Positions 24,591-38,298 of a DNA stretch of 64,000 nt are shown one piece after another. The DNA lies in the NCBI GenBank assembly GCA_036262835.1, contig DATAID010000092.1:1-64000 (forward strand). The letters run 5' to 3'. Numbering within the stretch: position 1 is the first letter of the stretch; the number at the start of each line of letters is the position of its first letter. The notes under the pieces were generated by a model. The model did no database searches. It was given only the letters and a program-made list of their open reading frames with translations, and had not been told where the DNA came from. A program made the translations under genes and the position numbers. The stretch is from RBG-16-66-20 sp036262835 (GTDB taxonomy: Bacteria; Pseudomonadota; Gammaproteobacteria; Burkholderiales; SG8-39).

Positions 24591-27500
24591 ATGGCCTACC
24601 TCGGCGATCACGCGGTGCAGGACGCGGTCCTGCTCCCCGGCGCCTTCTACGTGGCCACGGCGCTGCGCCTGCAGCGCGAGTTCTTCGGGGGAAGCCCCGC
24701 GCGCGTGCGCAATGCCGTCTTTCATGCGCCGGTCGTGCTCTCGGCCGAGGACACCCGCCTCGAAGTCGAAGCGCGGCCGCGCGAGGATGGCGTCACGGAG
24801 TACGTTTTCAGGGAAGGCGAGGGCCAGGCCGCCACGCTCGAGATCGAGCCCGGCGCCCCGGCCTCCCAGGACACATTTTCCGTGGACGACTTTCGCGCAG
24901 TCCCGCGCGAGACCCTCGAATCCGGCGCGTATTACGCGCAATTGCGCGCGCGCGGAAACCAGTACGGCCCCGGCTTTCAGGGCGTCAGCGCGCTCTGGCG
25001 AGCGGGCGAAGAAGTCCTGGCGCGGATCGAGGCCCCGCCGGCAGGCGCCGCGCACGGCCCGGTGGCGCGGCAGGCGATCCTGCTCGACTGCCTCGTCCAA
25101 ACGCTCGCCTCCTTCGCGCTCGAGCAGGGCGGGACGTTCCTGTTGCGCTCGATTGCGAGCGTCGAAGGGAGGCTCGAGGACGCCGGCGCCAGCCTTTGGG
25201 CCCGCGCAAGGCTTGAGCCCGCAAGCGCGAGCGAAGGCACGGATTATCTCGGCGAAGTCGAGGCGTTCGACGCCGCCGGCCGGCGGGTGCTCAAGCTCTC
25301 CGGCGTCGCCTTCAGCCTCTCGGGGCGCGGCGCGGCCGCGAACCTGGTCGTCGCCGCCAATTTCACCGCCGAGCCGCTCGAGGAATCGCTCGCGTTCTGG
25401 GGCGAGCACTTCGGCCTGCGCCTGCGCGTGGGTTTTGCGCCGTACAACCAGGTCTTCCAGCAGCTGCTCGATCCCGCGAGCGCCCTCGGCCGCAATCGCG
25501 ACGGCGTGAACGCGGTGCTCCTCGCGCTGGAGGAGTGGGCGGCGCACGCGCGCACGCTGCCGGCGATCTCGCGCGCGCGGGCGGACGAGTGCTTCGGCAC
25601 GCGCTCGCGCACCGTGCTCCCGAACGGCCTCGAGATCGCGCAGCTGAACCCGCAGGAGACCGGCTACCTCTACGAGGAAATCTTCGCCGACGAGTGCTAC
25701 CTGCGCCACGGCATCGTGCTCGAGGAGGGCGATACGGTGCTCGACATCGGCGCCAACGTCGGCCTCTTCTCCCTTTTCGTGCAGAGCCGCTGCCCGGGCG
25801 CGCGCATCTACGCGTTCGAGCCCGCGCCGCCCGCCTTCGACGTGCTGCGCGCCAACCTGGCGGCGCACGCGCCCGGCGCGCAGGCGTTCAACGCCGGCGT
25901 CTCGGACAAGGCGGGAACCGCGACCCTGACCGTCTACGGCAAGGCGTCGGTGTTCTCCGGCTTTCACCCCGAGGAGCAGGACGACCGCGCCTCGCTGCAG
26001 GCGGTGGTGAGCAACATGCTCAGGCGCGAGGCGAAGGACGGCGAGGCGCTCGAGGAGTACGCCGGCGAGCTCGTCGCCGACCGGCTCGAGCGCACCGAAT
26101 ACGCCTGCCCGATGGTCTCGGTCTCCGAATTCATGCGCGAGCACCGCCTCGAGCGGATCGGCCTGCTCAAGATCGACGCGGAAAAAAGCGAAGCGGCGAT
26201 CCTCGCGGGCATCGGCGAGGAGGACTGGGCGAAGATCGACCAGCTGGTCATCGAAGTGCATGACCGCGCCGGCGGCGCCGCCGAGCGTGTCCTCGAGCGG
26301 CTGCGCAGCCTCGGCTATCGCTGCACCCTCGAAGAGGTACCGCTCCTCGAGCGCTCGGGGCTTTGCAACATCTACGCCACCCGGCGAGCGGCGCGCGAAG
26401 CGGGCGCGGGGGACTCGTCCCGCGCCAACCTGCAACGCAATGTCACCGAATTCTGCTCGGCGCTGCGCGCGCACATGCAGCGCGCTCCGGCGCCACTCGT
26501 GCTCTGCGTGTGCCCGAGGAACGCGCCCGACCCGGTGCTGGATGAGGCCGAGCGCAGGCTGCTCGAGGAAGCCGGCGCGATCCCGAACGTCCAGACGATC
26601 TCGTCCTCCTCGATTGCGCAGCGTTACCCGACCCGCGTCTTTCACGATACGGCGGCCGCCCGCGCGGGCCACGTGCCCTATACGCCGGAGGGCTACGCCG
26701 CCCTGGGGACGGCGCTCATGCGCGCCGCCTACGGACTCAAGCGCCGGCCTTGCAAGGTGATCGCGCTCGATTGCGACAACACGCTGTGGCAGGGCGTGTG
26801 CGGCGAGGACGGCGTGGCGGGCATCGGCCTGGGCGCGGCGCGCCGCAGGCTGCAGGAATTCATGCTCGCGCAGATGCAGGCCGGGATGCTGCTGTGTCTG
26901 TGCAGCAAGAACAACGAGCGCGACGTGCTGGAAGTCTTCGAGCGCCGCAGCGAGATGCCGCTCAAGCTCGCGCATTTCGCCGCGCGCCGGCTGAACTGGC
27001 AGGGAAAGGCGCAGAACCTGCGATCCCTTGCCGCGGAGCTCGGCCTGGGGCTGGACAGCTTCATCTTCCTGGACGACGACGCGCGCGAGTGCGCGGAAGT
27101 ACGGCGCCTGTGTCCCGAAGTGCTGACCTTGCAACTGCCGAAGGACGAGCACGCGCTCGGCGCGTTTCTCGACCATGTCTGGGCCTTCGACCGCGCGGCG
27201 GCGACCCAGGAGGACCGGCGCCGCACCCGCATGGTCCAGGAGAACGCGCAGCGGCGCCAATTCCGCGCGGAGGCGAGCACCCTCAAGGACTTCATCGACG
27301 GGCTCGAGCTGCGCGTGGACATCGCGCCGGCTGCGCCGGCCGAGCTCGCACGCATCGCGCAGCTCATCGCGCGCACCAACCAGTTCAGCCTGGTGACGCG
27401 GCGCCGCTCCGAGGGCGAGCTGCGCCAGTTCCTTGCCCAGCCCGGCGCCGGCGCGATCGCGGTGCGGGTGGCCGACCGCTTCGGCGACTACGGACTCGTC

Positions 27501-28286
27501 GGCGCGGCGCTCTTTGAGCGCGCCGGCGGGCGGCTGTGCGTCGACAGCCTGCTGCTCAGCTGCCGGGCGCTGGGGCGCGGCGTGGAGCACGCGATGGCGG
27601 CCTGGCTCGGCCGGCACGCGCTTGCCGAAGGCTGCCACGAGGTCGGGCTCGAGTACCGGCCGACCGAGCGAAACCGGCCCGCGCAGGATTTCATCGCGGC
27701 GATCGGCGGACCAAGGCCGGGCGATGCGCAAACCCGCTGGAGCCTCCCGGCAGAGCAGCTGGCGAAGCTTGCCTATGCGCCGGCGGAGCTGCCGCCGCTT
27801 GAGACCGAAGCGGAGCGGGCGCCGCAGGCGGCGGCCGAATCCGCCTGGGATTTCCGCTCGGGCTCCGAGCGCCTGCAGGCGATCGCCACGGAGCTGGCGG
27901 GCGCGGAACCGGTCGTGCGCGCGATCGAAGCCCGCGCGCTCGCGCCGCTCGCGCAGCCGGCCCCCTCGCAGCTCGCCGAAGCCGGATCGCTCGAGGCGGC
28001 GCTCGCCGACATCTGGGCGAGAGTGCTCGGCCGCGCGCGCGTGGGCCTGAACGACAACTTCTTCGACGCGGGCGGGACTTCGCTCAAGGCCGTGCGCGTC
28101 GTTGCGCTGGTGAAGAAAGAGCTCGGACGGGCGCTGCAAGTGGTCAGCCTGCTCGAGTGCCCGACGGTAGCGTTGCTGGCGGCGCGGCTGGAGGCTCGGC
28201 CGACGGCGCCCGGGGCGGGGCCGGGGGAAGCGGCGCGGCGCGGACAGCGCCGGCGTCAACATCAAACTGGAATGAGGGCAGCCTGA
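24591..28286 (+). CDS. Multidomain protein: PKS dehydratase - FkbH with nested FkbM methyltransferase - ACP
   Basis: A 1231-residue fusion. Residues 1-245 resemble a PKS dehydratase: GDHAVQDAVLLPGA (His7), YGPGFQG and the LLDCLVQ motif. Residues ~281-318 (FAPYNQVFQQLLDPASALGRN... ALEEW) are the start of FkbH. A FkbM methyltransferase follows (DTVLDIGANVGLFSLF near 382, LLKIDAEKSE near 525). FkbH then resumes near 610 with the SGNH-like part, the HAD motif ALDCDNTLWQG (Asp727, Asp729) and the C-terminal RTNQFSLVTRR region (~928). An ACP ends the protein (NFFDAGGTSLKAV, Ser1164). FkbH proteins turn 1,3-bisphosphoglycerate into glyceryl-S-ACP. The dehydratase seems to start too close to its His; see the CTG-start finding. 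The methylated position and the DH substrate are unknown. Confidence 0.9.
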   Translation: MAYLGDHAVQDAVLLPGAFYVATALRLQREFFGGSPARVRNAVFHAPVVLSAEDTRLEVEARPREDGVTEYVFREGEGQAATLEIEPGAPASQDTFSVDDFRAVPRETLESGAYYAQLRARGNQYGPGFQGVSALWRAGEEVLARIEAPPAGAAHGPVARQAILLDCLVQTLASFALEQGGTFLLRSIASVEGRLEDAGASLWARARLEPASASEGTDYLGEVEAFDAAGRRVLKLSGVAFSLSGRGAAANLVVAANFTAEPLEESLAFWGEHFGLRLRVGFAPYNQVFQQLLDPASALGRNRDGVNAVLLALEEWAAHARTLPAISRARADECFGTRSRTVLPNGLEIAQLNPQETGYLYEEIFADECYLRHGIVLEEGDTVLDIGANVGLFSLFVQSRCPGARIYAFEPAPPAFDVLRANLAAHAPGAQAFNAGVSDKAGTATLTVYGKASVFSGFHPEEQDDRASLQAVVSNMLRREAKDGEALEEYAGELVADRLERTEYACPMVSVSEFMREHRLERIGLLKIDAEKSEAAILAGIGEEDWAKIDQLVIEVHDRAGGAAERVLERLRSLGYRCTLEEVPLLERSGLCNIYATRRAAREAGAGDSSRANLQRNVTEFCSALRAHMQRAPAPLVLCVCPRNAPDPVLDEAERRLLEEAGAIPNVQTISSSSIAQRYPTRVFHDTAAARAGHVPYTPEGYAALGTALMRAAYGLKRRPCKVIALDCDNTLWQGVCGEDGVAGIGLGAARRRLQEFMLAQMQAGMLLCLCSKNNERDVLEVFERRSEMPLKLAHFAARRLNWQGKAQNLRSLAAELGLGLDSFIFLDDDARECAEVRRLCPEVLTLQLPKDEHALGAFLDHVWAFDRAAATQEDRRRTRMVQENAQRRQFRAEASTLKDFIDGLELRVDIAPAAPAELARIAQLIARTNQFSLVTRRRSEGELRQFLAQPGAGAIAVRVADRFGDYGLVGAALFERAGGRLCVDSLLLSCRALGRGVEHAMAAWLGRHALAEGCHEVGLEYRPTERNRPAQDFIAAIGGPRPGDAQTRWSLPAEQLAKLAYAPAELPPLETEAERAPQAAAESAWDFRSGSERLQAIATELAGAEPVVRAIEARALAPLAQPAPSQLAEAGSLEAALADIWARVLGRARVGLNDNFFDAGGTSLKAVRVVALVKKELGRALQVVSLLECPTVALLAARLEARPTAPGAGPGEAARRGQRRRQHQTGMRAA

Positions 28287-28287
28287 C

Positions 28288-29226
28288 ATGAAACTCAACG
28301 ACATGAAACTCCATCGCATCGGCGTCATCGGCGCGGGCACCATCGGCACCGGCGTCATCACCAACATCGTGATGAGCGGCCTGCACGCGGTCGTCATCGA
28401 CCAGTCGCCCGAGGCGCTCGCGCGCAGCAAGGCGCAGGTGCTCGAGAACGCGCGCCTGGCGCCGCTGATGTCCAAGACGCTCCCGCGCGTCGGCCGCGAC
28501 GAGCTGCTGCAGCGCATGGAGCACACCACCGAGCTCTCGGCGGCGGCGACCTGCGATTTCATCGTCGAGAACGTCTTCGAGGAATGGGCGGTCAAGAAGC
28601 CGCTCTACGAGAAGCTCGATCGCATCGTGCCCGCGGGCGTGTGCCTCGGGCCCAACACCTCGTGCATCCCGATCACGCAGATCGCCGCGGTGACGAAGCG
28701 GCCGGAGCTCGTGGTCGGCATTCATTTCATGAACCCGGTGCACCTGATTCCGACCGCCGAGGTGATCCGCGGCTTCCACACCTCCGACTATGCGGTCTCG
28801 GTGCTGCTGCACCTGTTCGGGCTGCTCGGCAAGCAGGCGGTGATGGTGGAGGACGGGCCGGGATTCGTCTCCAACCGCATCTCGCACATCTTCATGAACG
28901 AGGCGGTGTTCGTGCTGCAGGACGGCGTGGCGGACGCGGCGAGCGTCGACGCGATCTTCCGCAAGTGCTTCGGCCACAAGATGGGACCGCTCGAGACCGC
29001 GGACCTGATTGGCCTGGACACGGTGATGCGCTCGCTCGATGTGCTCTACCAGAGCTTCCAGGACTCCAAGTACCGCTGCTGCCCGCTGCTGAGAAAGCTC
29101 GTGCAGGCCGGCCATCTCGGCCGCAAGACCGGCAAGGGCTTCTACGAATACCCCGACCTGCAGGCGGCGGCCGCCGAGCAGAAGGCGCAGGCTGTCGTCG
29201 CGCAGGCCTCGGCCGCCACCGCCTGA
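28288..29226 (+). CDS. 3-hydroxyacyl-CoA dehydrogenase family protein (FkbK/ZmaG-like)
   Basis: This 312-residue NAD-dependent dehydrogenase has the Rossmann motif IGVIGAGTIGTGVITNIVMSG. Its active-site region reads VVGIHFMNPVHLIPTAEVIRG, and the C-terminal domain shows VEDGPGFVSNRISHIFMNEAVFVLQDG and GPLETADLIGLDTVMRSLDVLY. Beta-oxidation members act on 3-hydroxyacyl-CoA. Homologues placed next to FkbH or a serine-loading A domain (FkbK, ZmaG) instead oxidise the 3-OH of glyceryl-ACP or seryl-ACP. That role is inferred here from position: one base after the FkbH fusion and 23 bases before the stand-alone ACP. An alternative ATG lies five codons in. Confidence 0.88.
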   Translation: MKLNDMKLHRIGVIGAGTIGTGVITNIVMSGLHAVVIDQSPEALARSKAQVLENARLAPLMSKTLPRVGRDELLQRMEHTTELSAAATCDFIVENVFEEWAVKKPLYEKLDRIVPAGVCLGPNTSCIPITQIAAVTKRPELVVGIHFMNPVHLIPTAEVIRGFHTSDYAVSVLLHLFGLLGKQAVMVEDGPGFVSNRISHIFMNEAVFVLQDGVADAASVDAIFRKCFGHKMGPLETADLIGLDTVMRSLDVLYQSFQDSKYRCCPLLRKLVQAGHLGRKTGKGFYEYPDLQAAAAEQKAQAVVAQASAATA

Positions 29227-29249
29227 CCCCATTCACGAGGAGCAAAAAC

Positions 29250-29507
29250 ATGGCAATCCAGGAAAACGGCAGCGTCAAGGAATCCCTGCGGCGCTTCATC
29301 CAGCACTCGGTCCAGCTTCCGCAACTCGCGGACGACGAGGACCTCTTCGCCACGGGCATCGTGAACTCGCTCTTCGCGGTGCAGCTCGTGACCTTCATCG
29401 AGAAGACCTTCGGCCTCGAGGTGGACGCCGAGGATCTCGAGATCCGCAACTTCCGGTCGCTCAACGCCGCGACCGCGTTCGTCGAGAAAAAGACCCAGTA
29501 CGCGTGA
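29250..29507 (+). CDS. Stand-alone acyl carrier protein
   Basis: An 85-residue acidic carrier protein with a strong GAGGAG ribosome site. The phosphopantetheine Ser is Ser40 in ATGIVNSLFAVQLVTFIEKTFG; the usual D-S-L reads N-S-L. Helix II and the VDAEDLEIRNFRSLNAATAFVEK tail fit ACPs of the FkbJ/ZmaD/ZmaH type that carry unusual extender units. It lies between the 3-hydroxyacyl dehydrogenase and the serine adenylation protein, the order expected if it carries a seryl or glyceryl thioester during oxidation. It was too short for automatic detection in some searches, but the frame and site are clear. Confidence 0.92.
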   Translation: MAIQENGSVKESLRRFIQHSVQLPQLADDEDLFATGIVNSLFAVQLVTFIEKTFGLEVDAEDLEIRNFRSLNAATAFVEKKTQYA

Positions 29508-29511
29508 CGCC

Positions 29512-31088
29512 ATGAGCTCCGCGCCGCGCGCGACGCTGACCGGGCTGATCGAGGCGCGCTTCGAGCGCATGGGGGAGGCGACCGCGGTGGTGGGCGAGCC
29601 GGATCCCGCCTTCGGCTTCTCCTCGCTCAGCTACGCGCAGCTGAACGACAGAGTCAACAGCCTAGCGCACCGGCTGCGGGCGGAGGGCGTTCGCCCCGGC
29701 GACGTGGTGGGGCTGCTCACCGAGCGGTCCTTCGCCATGATCCTTGGCGTGCTCGCGATCCTCAAGGCCGGCGGCGCCTATGTGCCGCTCGCGCCCTCCT
29801 ATCCGCAGGATCGCCTCGACTACATGCTCGAGAACAGCGGCGCCAGGCTCCTCCTCGTGCACGGGCGCACCGCCGGCCGGGTGGCCTTCGCCGGCCGCAT
29901 TCTCGATCTCGAGGATCCCGCGCTTTACCAGGGTCCGACCGGCAACCCGGCGCGGGTCAATGCGCCCGAGGACCTTGCCTACATCATCTACACGTCGGGC
30001 TCCACCGGGCGGCCCAAGGGCGTGATGATCGAGCATCACTCGGTCGTCAATCGCCTGCAGTGGATGCAGCGCGCGTATCCGCTGGGAGCCGACGACGTCA
30101 TCCTGCAGAAGACGCCGTACGCGTTCGACGTCTCGGTCTGGGAGCTGCTCTGGTGGGCGCTCGAGGGCGCGCGGCTCTGCCTGCTCGCGCCGGGCGCCGA
30201 GGCGAATCCGCTCGCCCTCGTGAAGACGATCCGGCGCGAGCGCGTCAGCGTCATGCACTTCGTGCCCTCGATGCTGAGCGTGTTCCTCGAGTACCTGGAG
30301 GGCAAGGATGCGCAGGCGCTCGCGGGCCTCGCTTCGCTCAAGCACGTGTTTGCGAGCGGCGAGGCGCTCGCGCCCAGCCATGTGAGGAAATTCAACGACG
30401 TGCTCGGCAAGGCGACCGGCGCAAGGCTGATCAATCTCTATGGGCCGACAGAGGCGACGGTGGACGTGAGCTACTACGACTGCCCGCGCGAGGGCGAGAT
30501 CGGATGCGTGCCGATCGGCCGGGCGATCGACCACATGAAGCTCTACGTGCTCAAGGACGGCCGCGAGGCCGCCGTGGGCGAGCCGGGCGAGCTTTGCATC
30601 GCGGGCGTCGGCCTTGCGCGCGGCTACGTCAACAACCCGGCGCTGACGGCCGAGAAGTTCACCGACAACCCCGTCAATCCGGGCGAGCGCATCTACCGCA
30701 CGGGCGACATCGCGCGCTGGCTGCCCGACGGCAATGTCGAGTATCTCGGCCGGGAAGACCACCAGGTCAAGATCCGCGGCATGCGCATCGAGCTGGGCGA
30801 GATCGAGAACACGATCCGCTCGAGCCCGGGCGTCACCGACTGCGTGGCGCTCGTGGACAAGCTCTCCGAGCAGGTGGCGCAGATCGCCGCCTATGTGGTG
30901 AGCCGGGCCGAGCTCGACGTTGAAGCCTTGAAGCGCTACCTGCGCACGCAGCTTCCCGACTACATGGTGCCGCACCGCTTCGAGCGCATCGAGCGCATGC
31001 CCCTGACGCCGAACGGCAAGGCTGACCGGCGGGCGCTCGCCACGCGCGTGAAAGCAGCAGCGGCGCAGCCGGAGGCGCTGCAGGCTCA

Positions 31089-31092
<4 letters not shown>
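29512..31092 (+). CDS. Stand-alone NRPS adenylation protein, predicted L-serine specific
   Basis: This 526-residue A-domain protein has all core motifs: LAYIIYTSGSTGRPKGVMIEH, the FDVSVWE motif, NLYGPTEATVD, RTGDIARW, and the C-terminal lysine in LTPNGKADRRAL. Lining it up by eye with GrsA, the ten specificity positions are D206 V207 W210 H249 F280 S282 L309 V317 D318 and the C-terminal K. This reads DVWHFSLVDK, the serine code known from EntF. No condensation or carrier domain is fused, so it should charge a carrier in trans, most simply the ACP ending 4 bases upstream. It resembles ZmaJ of the zwittermicin aminomalonyl-ACP route. It overlaps the PKS by 4 bases. Confidence 0.93.
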
Positions 31093-35605
<4,513 letters not shown>

Positions 35606-35609
<4 letters not shown>

Positions 35610-36586
35610 CGGTGCAGGGCATCCTCGACGAGCTGCGCCGCCGCGACATTCGCGTCTGGGCCGATGGCGAGCTGCTTCGCTGCGACGCGCCGGCCGGCGC
35701 GCTCACGGTCGAGCTCTCCGACCTGCTGCGGCAAAACAAGCCCGACATCCTCCACTTCCTGCGCTCGGTCGAGCGCCAGGTGCGCGAGCAGCGCGCGATC
35801 GTGCCCCTGCAGCCGCACGGGACGAAGGAGCCGATCTTCGGCGTCGGCGGGCACAACGGCGACGTGTACTGCTACCGGCTCCTTGCCGAGGCGCTCGGCC
35901 CCGAGCAGCCCTTCTTCGGCCTGCAGCCCCCGGGCTCCGACGAGCATAGCGAGCCGCTCACGCGCATCGAGCACCTGGCGGCGTACTTTGCGAGCCAAAT
36001 CCGCAGCTTACGACCCGAAGGGGTCGTCATCGCCGGCTATTGCGCGGGCGGCACGATCGCGCTCGAGCTGGCACGCCAGCTCCAGGAATCGGGCGTGCTG
36101 ATCCGTTTCCTGGCCCTTTTCGCCACGCCACACCCGGACCGCTACCGGCCGCTCGTGTTCCTGCGCGAGCTTGTCGAGAACGGCTGCGCGCGCGTCGTAA
36201 AGCATGCGCGCGAGCTGGGCACCGGCCCGCTCGAGGCGCGGCGCGAGTACGTGCTGAGCGGGCTGCGCAGGCTGGCCGCGCGGCGCGCCGGCGTTCGCGC
36301 GGCGGCCGAGGATCCGGTGCTCGTGAGGCGCGGCAAGGTCGAGCGCGCCACCGTGGCCGCGGCGAGCCGCTACCGCGCCGGCTTCTTTCCCGGGCGCGTC
36401 TGCCTTTTTCTCCCCAATCCGGACTCGGCCAAGGCGATCGACATGCCGGAGCGCTGGCGCGGGACGGCCCTGCGGGTCGAGGAGTACTTCGGGCCGCCGG
36501 GTTGCGCGACCGAGAACATCCTGCAGGCGCCGAACGTGGCCGCGATGGCCGAGCTCTTTCGCTCCTGCTACGCATCGAGTTTGTGA
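35606..36586 (+). CDS. TubC-type docking domain fused to a non-canonical thioesterase-like domain
   Basis: A 326-residue protein. Residues 1-55 (ILDELRRRDIRVWADGELLRCDAP... ELSDLLRQNKPDIL) match the TubC N-terminal docking domain, usually found at the start of NRPS proteins. The rest is alpha/beta-hydrolase-like, similar to chain-releasing thioesterases (PIFGVGGHNGDVYCYRLLAEAL... FFGLQPPG). The nucleophile elbow is GYCAGG with Cys146 in place of Ser. The DEBS-TE Asp position, 27 residues later, is Ala173, and no His occurs in the C-terminal region where GxH is expected. It may use a Cys nucleophile, or may be inactive as a hydrolase. GTGA-type overlap with the PKS suggests it docks to that module. 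Its stop lies inside the pyrG promoter. Confidence 0.85.
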
Positions 36587-36609
36587 GGCGCGGGTGATTC
36601 CTGTAAAAT
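36581..36609 (+). promoter_or_regulatory. Sigma70 promoter of pyrG
   Basis: TTGTGA (36581-36586, 4/6) and TAAAAT (36604-36609, 5/6) are separated by exactly 17 bases. Transcription would start near 36616, about 21 bases before the pyrG ATG. The -35 box contains the TGA of the upstream thioesterase-like gene. Confidence 0.65.
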
Positions 36610-36636
36610 CCCATATCCACGCCCTACTAGGCGGTA

Positions 36637-38298
36637 ATGACGAAGTACGTCTTTGTTACTGGTGGCGTCGTTTCCAGTCTTGGAAAGGGAATAGCCGCCG
36701 CCTCTCTCGCCGCAATCCTCGAATCCCGCGGCATCCGCGTCACCAACATCAAGCTGGATCCCTACATCAACGTGGATCCGGGCACGATGTCGCCGTTCCA
36801 GCACGGCGAGGTGTTCGTGACCGAGGACGGGGCCGAGACCGACCTCGACCTCGGCCACTATGAGCGCTTCCAGTCCTCGCGGATGCGCCGCTCCAACAAC
36901 TTCACCACCGGCCAGGTCTATGAGTCGGTGATCAAGAAGGAGCGCCGCGGCGACTACCTCGGCGGGACGGTCCAGGTGATCCCCCACATCACCGACGAGG
37001 TCAAGGCGTTCATCAAGCGGGGCGCGGGCGAGGCGGACGTTGCCATCGTCGAAGTCGGGGGCACCGTGGGCGACATCGAGTCGCTGCCGTTCCTGGAGGC
37101 GATCCGGCAGATGGGCCTGGAGCTCGGGCGCTCGAACGTCTGCTACATCCACCTCACCCTCGTCCCCTTCATCGCCTCGGCGGGGGAGATCAAGACCAAG
37201 CCCACCCAGCACTCGGTCAAGGAGCTGCGCGAGATCGGCATCTCGGCCGACGTGGTGCTCGCGCGCACCGACCGGCCGCTGCCCGATGACGAGCGGCGCA
37301 AGATCGCGCTCTTCTGCAACGTGCAGAAGGAAGCCGTCATCTCGGCCTGGGACGTGGACTCGATCTACAAGGTCCCGATGATGCTGCACGAGCAGATGCT
37401 CGACGAGATCGTCTGCCACAAGCTGCAGATCCTCGCGCGCGCCGCGGACCTCTCGGCCTGGCGCCAGCTCGTGCACGCGCTCGAGCATCCCGAGCACGAG
37501 GTCGACATCGCCTTCGTCGGCAAGTACGTCGACCTGCAGGACTCCTACAAGTCGCTGAACGAGGCGCTCACCCACGCCGGCATCCACACGCGCAGCAAGG
37601 TGCGCGTGCATTACCTCGACTCCGAGGAGATCGAGAAGAACGGCACCGGCGTGCTCGAGAAGATGGACGCGATCCTCGTGCCGGGCGGTTTCGGCAAGCG
37701 CGGGACCGAGGGCAAGATCGCCGCGATCCGCTACGCGCGCGAGAAGGGCGTGCCCTACCTCGGCATCTGCCTCGGCATGCAGCTCGCCACGATCGAGTTC
37801 GCCCGCAATGTGGCGGGCCTTGCGGGCGCGAACAGCACCGAATTCGACCCGGCGACGCCGCACCCGGTGGTCGCGCTCATCACCGAGTGGCTCGACCGCA
37901 CGGGGCGGATCGAGCAGCGCACCGAGAAGTCGGACATGGGCGGCACCATGCGGCTCGGCGCGCAGAAGGTCCCCGTCGAAAAAGAGACCCTCGCTTTTCA
38001 GATCTATGGACCCGAAGTGAACGAGCGGCATCGGCACAGATACGAAGTCAACAACATCTACGTGCCGCAGCTCGAGGCGAAGGGCTACAAGGTCTCGGCG
38101 CGCACCCCGAGCGAGAAGCTGCCCGAGATGATGGAGCTGCCCGGGCACCCGTTTTTCTTCGGCGTGCAGTTCCACCCGGAATTCACCTCGACGCCGAGGG
38201 GCGGCCATCCGCTCTTTCGCGCCTTCGTCAACGCCGCGCTGAAATACCGCGCCAATGCCAAGCGCCCCGGCGGGACACTGTCCGTCGTCGCAGCGTGA
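36637..38298 (+). CDS. pyrG: CTP synthase
   Basis: This 553-residue CTP synthase aminates UTP to CTP using glutamine and ATP. The synthetase domain begins MTKYVFVTGGVVSSLGKGI, with NIKLDPYINVDPGTMSPFQHGEVFVTEDG. The class I glutamine amidotransferase domain has the nucleophile Cys in PYLGICLGMQ and the His/Glu pair in FGVQFHPEFTS. Length is normal. It starts the housekeeping run pyrG-kdsA-eno-ftsB. The ATG has a GGCGG site within a small CGCC/GGCG hairpin in the leader. Its stop overlaps the kdsA GTG (GTGA). Confidence 0.98.
   Translation: MTKYVFVTGGVVSSLGKGIAAASLAAILESRGIRVTNIKLDPYINVDPGTMSPFQHGEVFVTEDGAETDLDLGHYERFQSSRMRRSNNFTTGQVYESVIKKERRGDYLGGTVQVIPHITDEVKAFIKRGAGEADVAIVEVGGTVGDIESLPFLEAIRQMGLELGRSNVCYIHLTLVPFIASAGEIKTKPTQHSVKELREIGISADVVLARTDRPLPDDERRKIALFCNVQKEAVISAWDVDSIYKVPMMLHEQMLDEIVCHKLQILARAADLSAWRQLVHALEHPEHEVDIAFVGKYVDLQDSYKSLNEALTHAGIHTRSKVRVHYLDSEEIEKNGTGVLEKMDAILVPGGFGKRGTEGKIAAIRYAREKGVPYLGICLGMQLATIEFARNVAGLAGANSTEFDPATPHPVVALITEWLDRTGRIEQRTEKSDMGGTMRLGAQKVPVEKETLAFQIYGPEVNERHRHRYEVNNIYVPQLEAKGYKVSARTPSEKLPEMMELPGHPFFFGVQFHPEFTSTPRGGHPLFRAFVNAALKYRANAKRPGGTLSVVAA

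Noticed and set aside
24270..28595. Very long open frame (over 1400 codons) on the minus strand opposite the DH/FkbH/ACP gene
   Set aside because: It is a shadow of the plus-strand gene caused by GC-rich third positions. Its translation is Arg/Ala/Leu/Gly low-complexity with no recognisable motif, while the plus strand carries clear domains.
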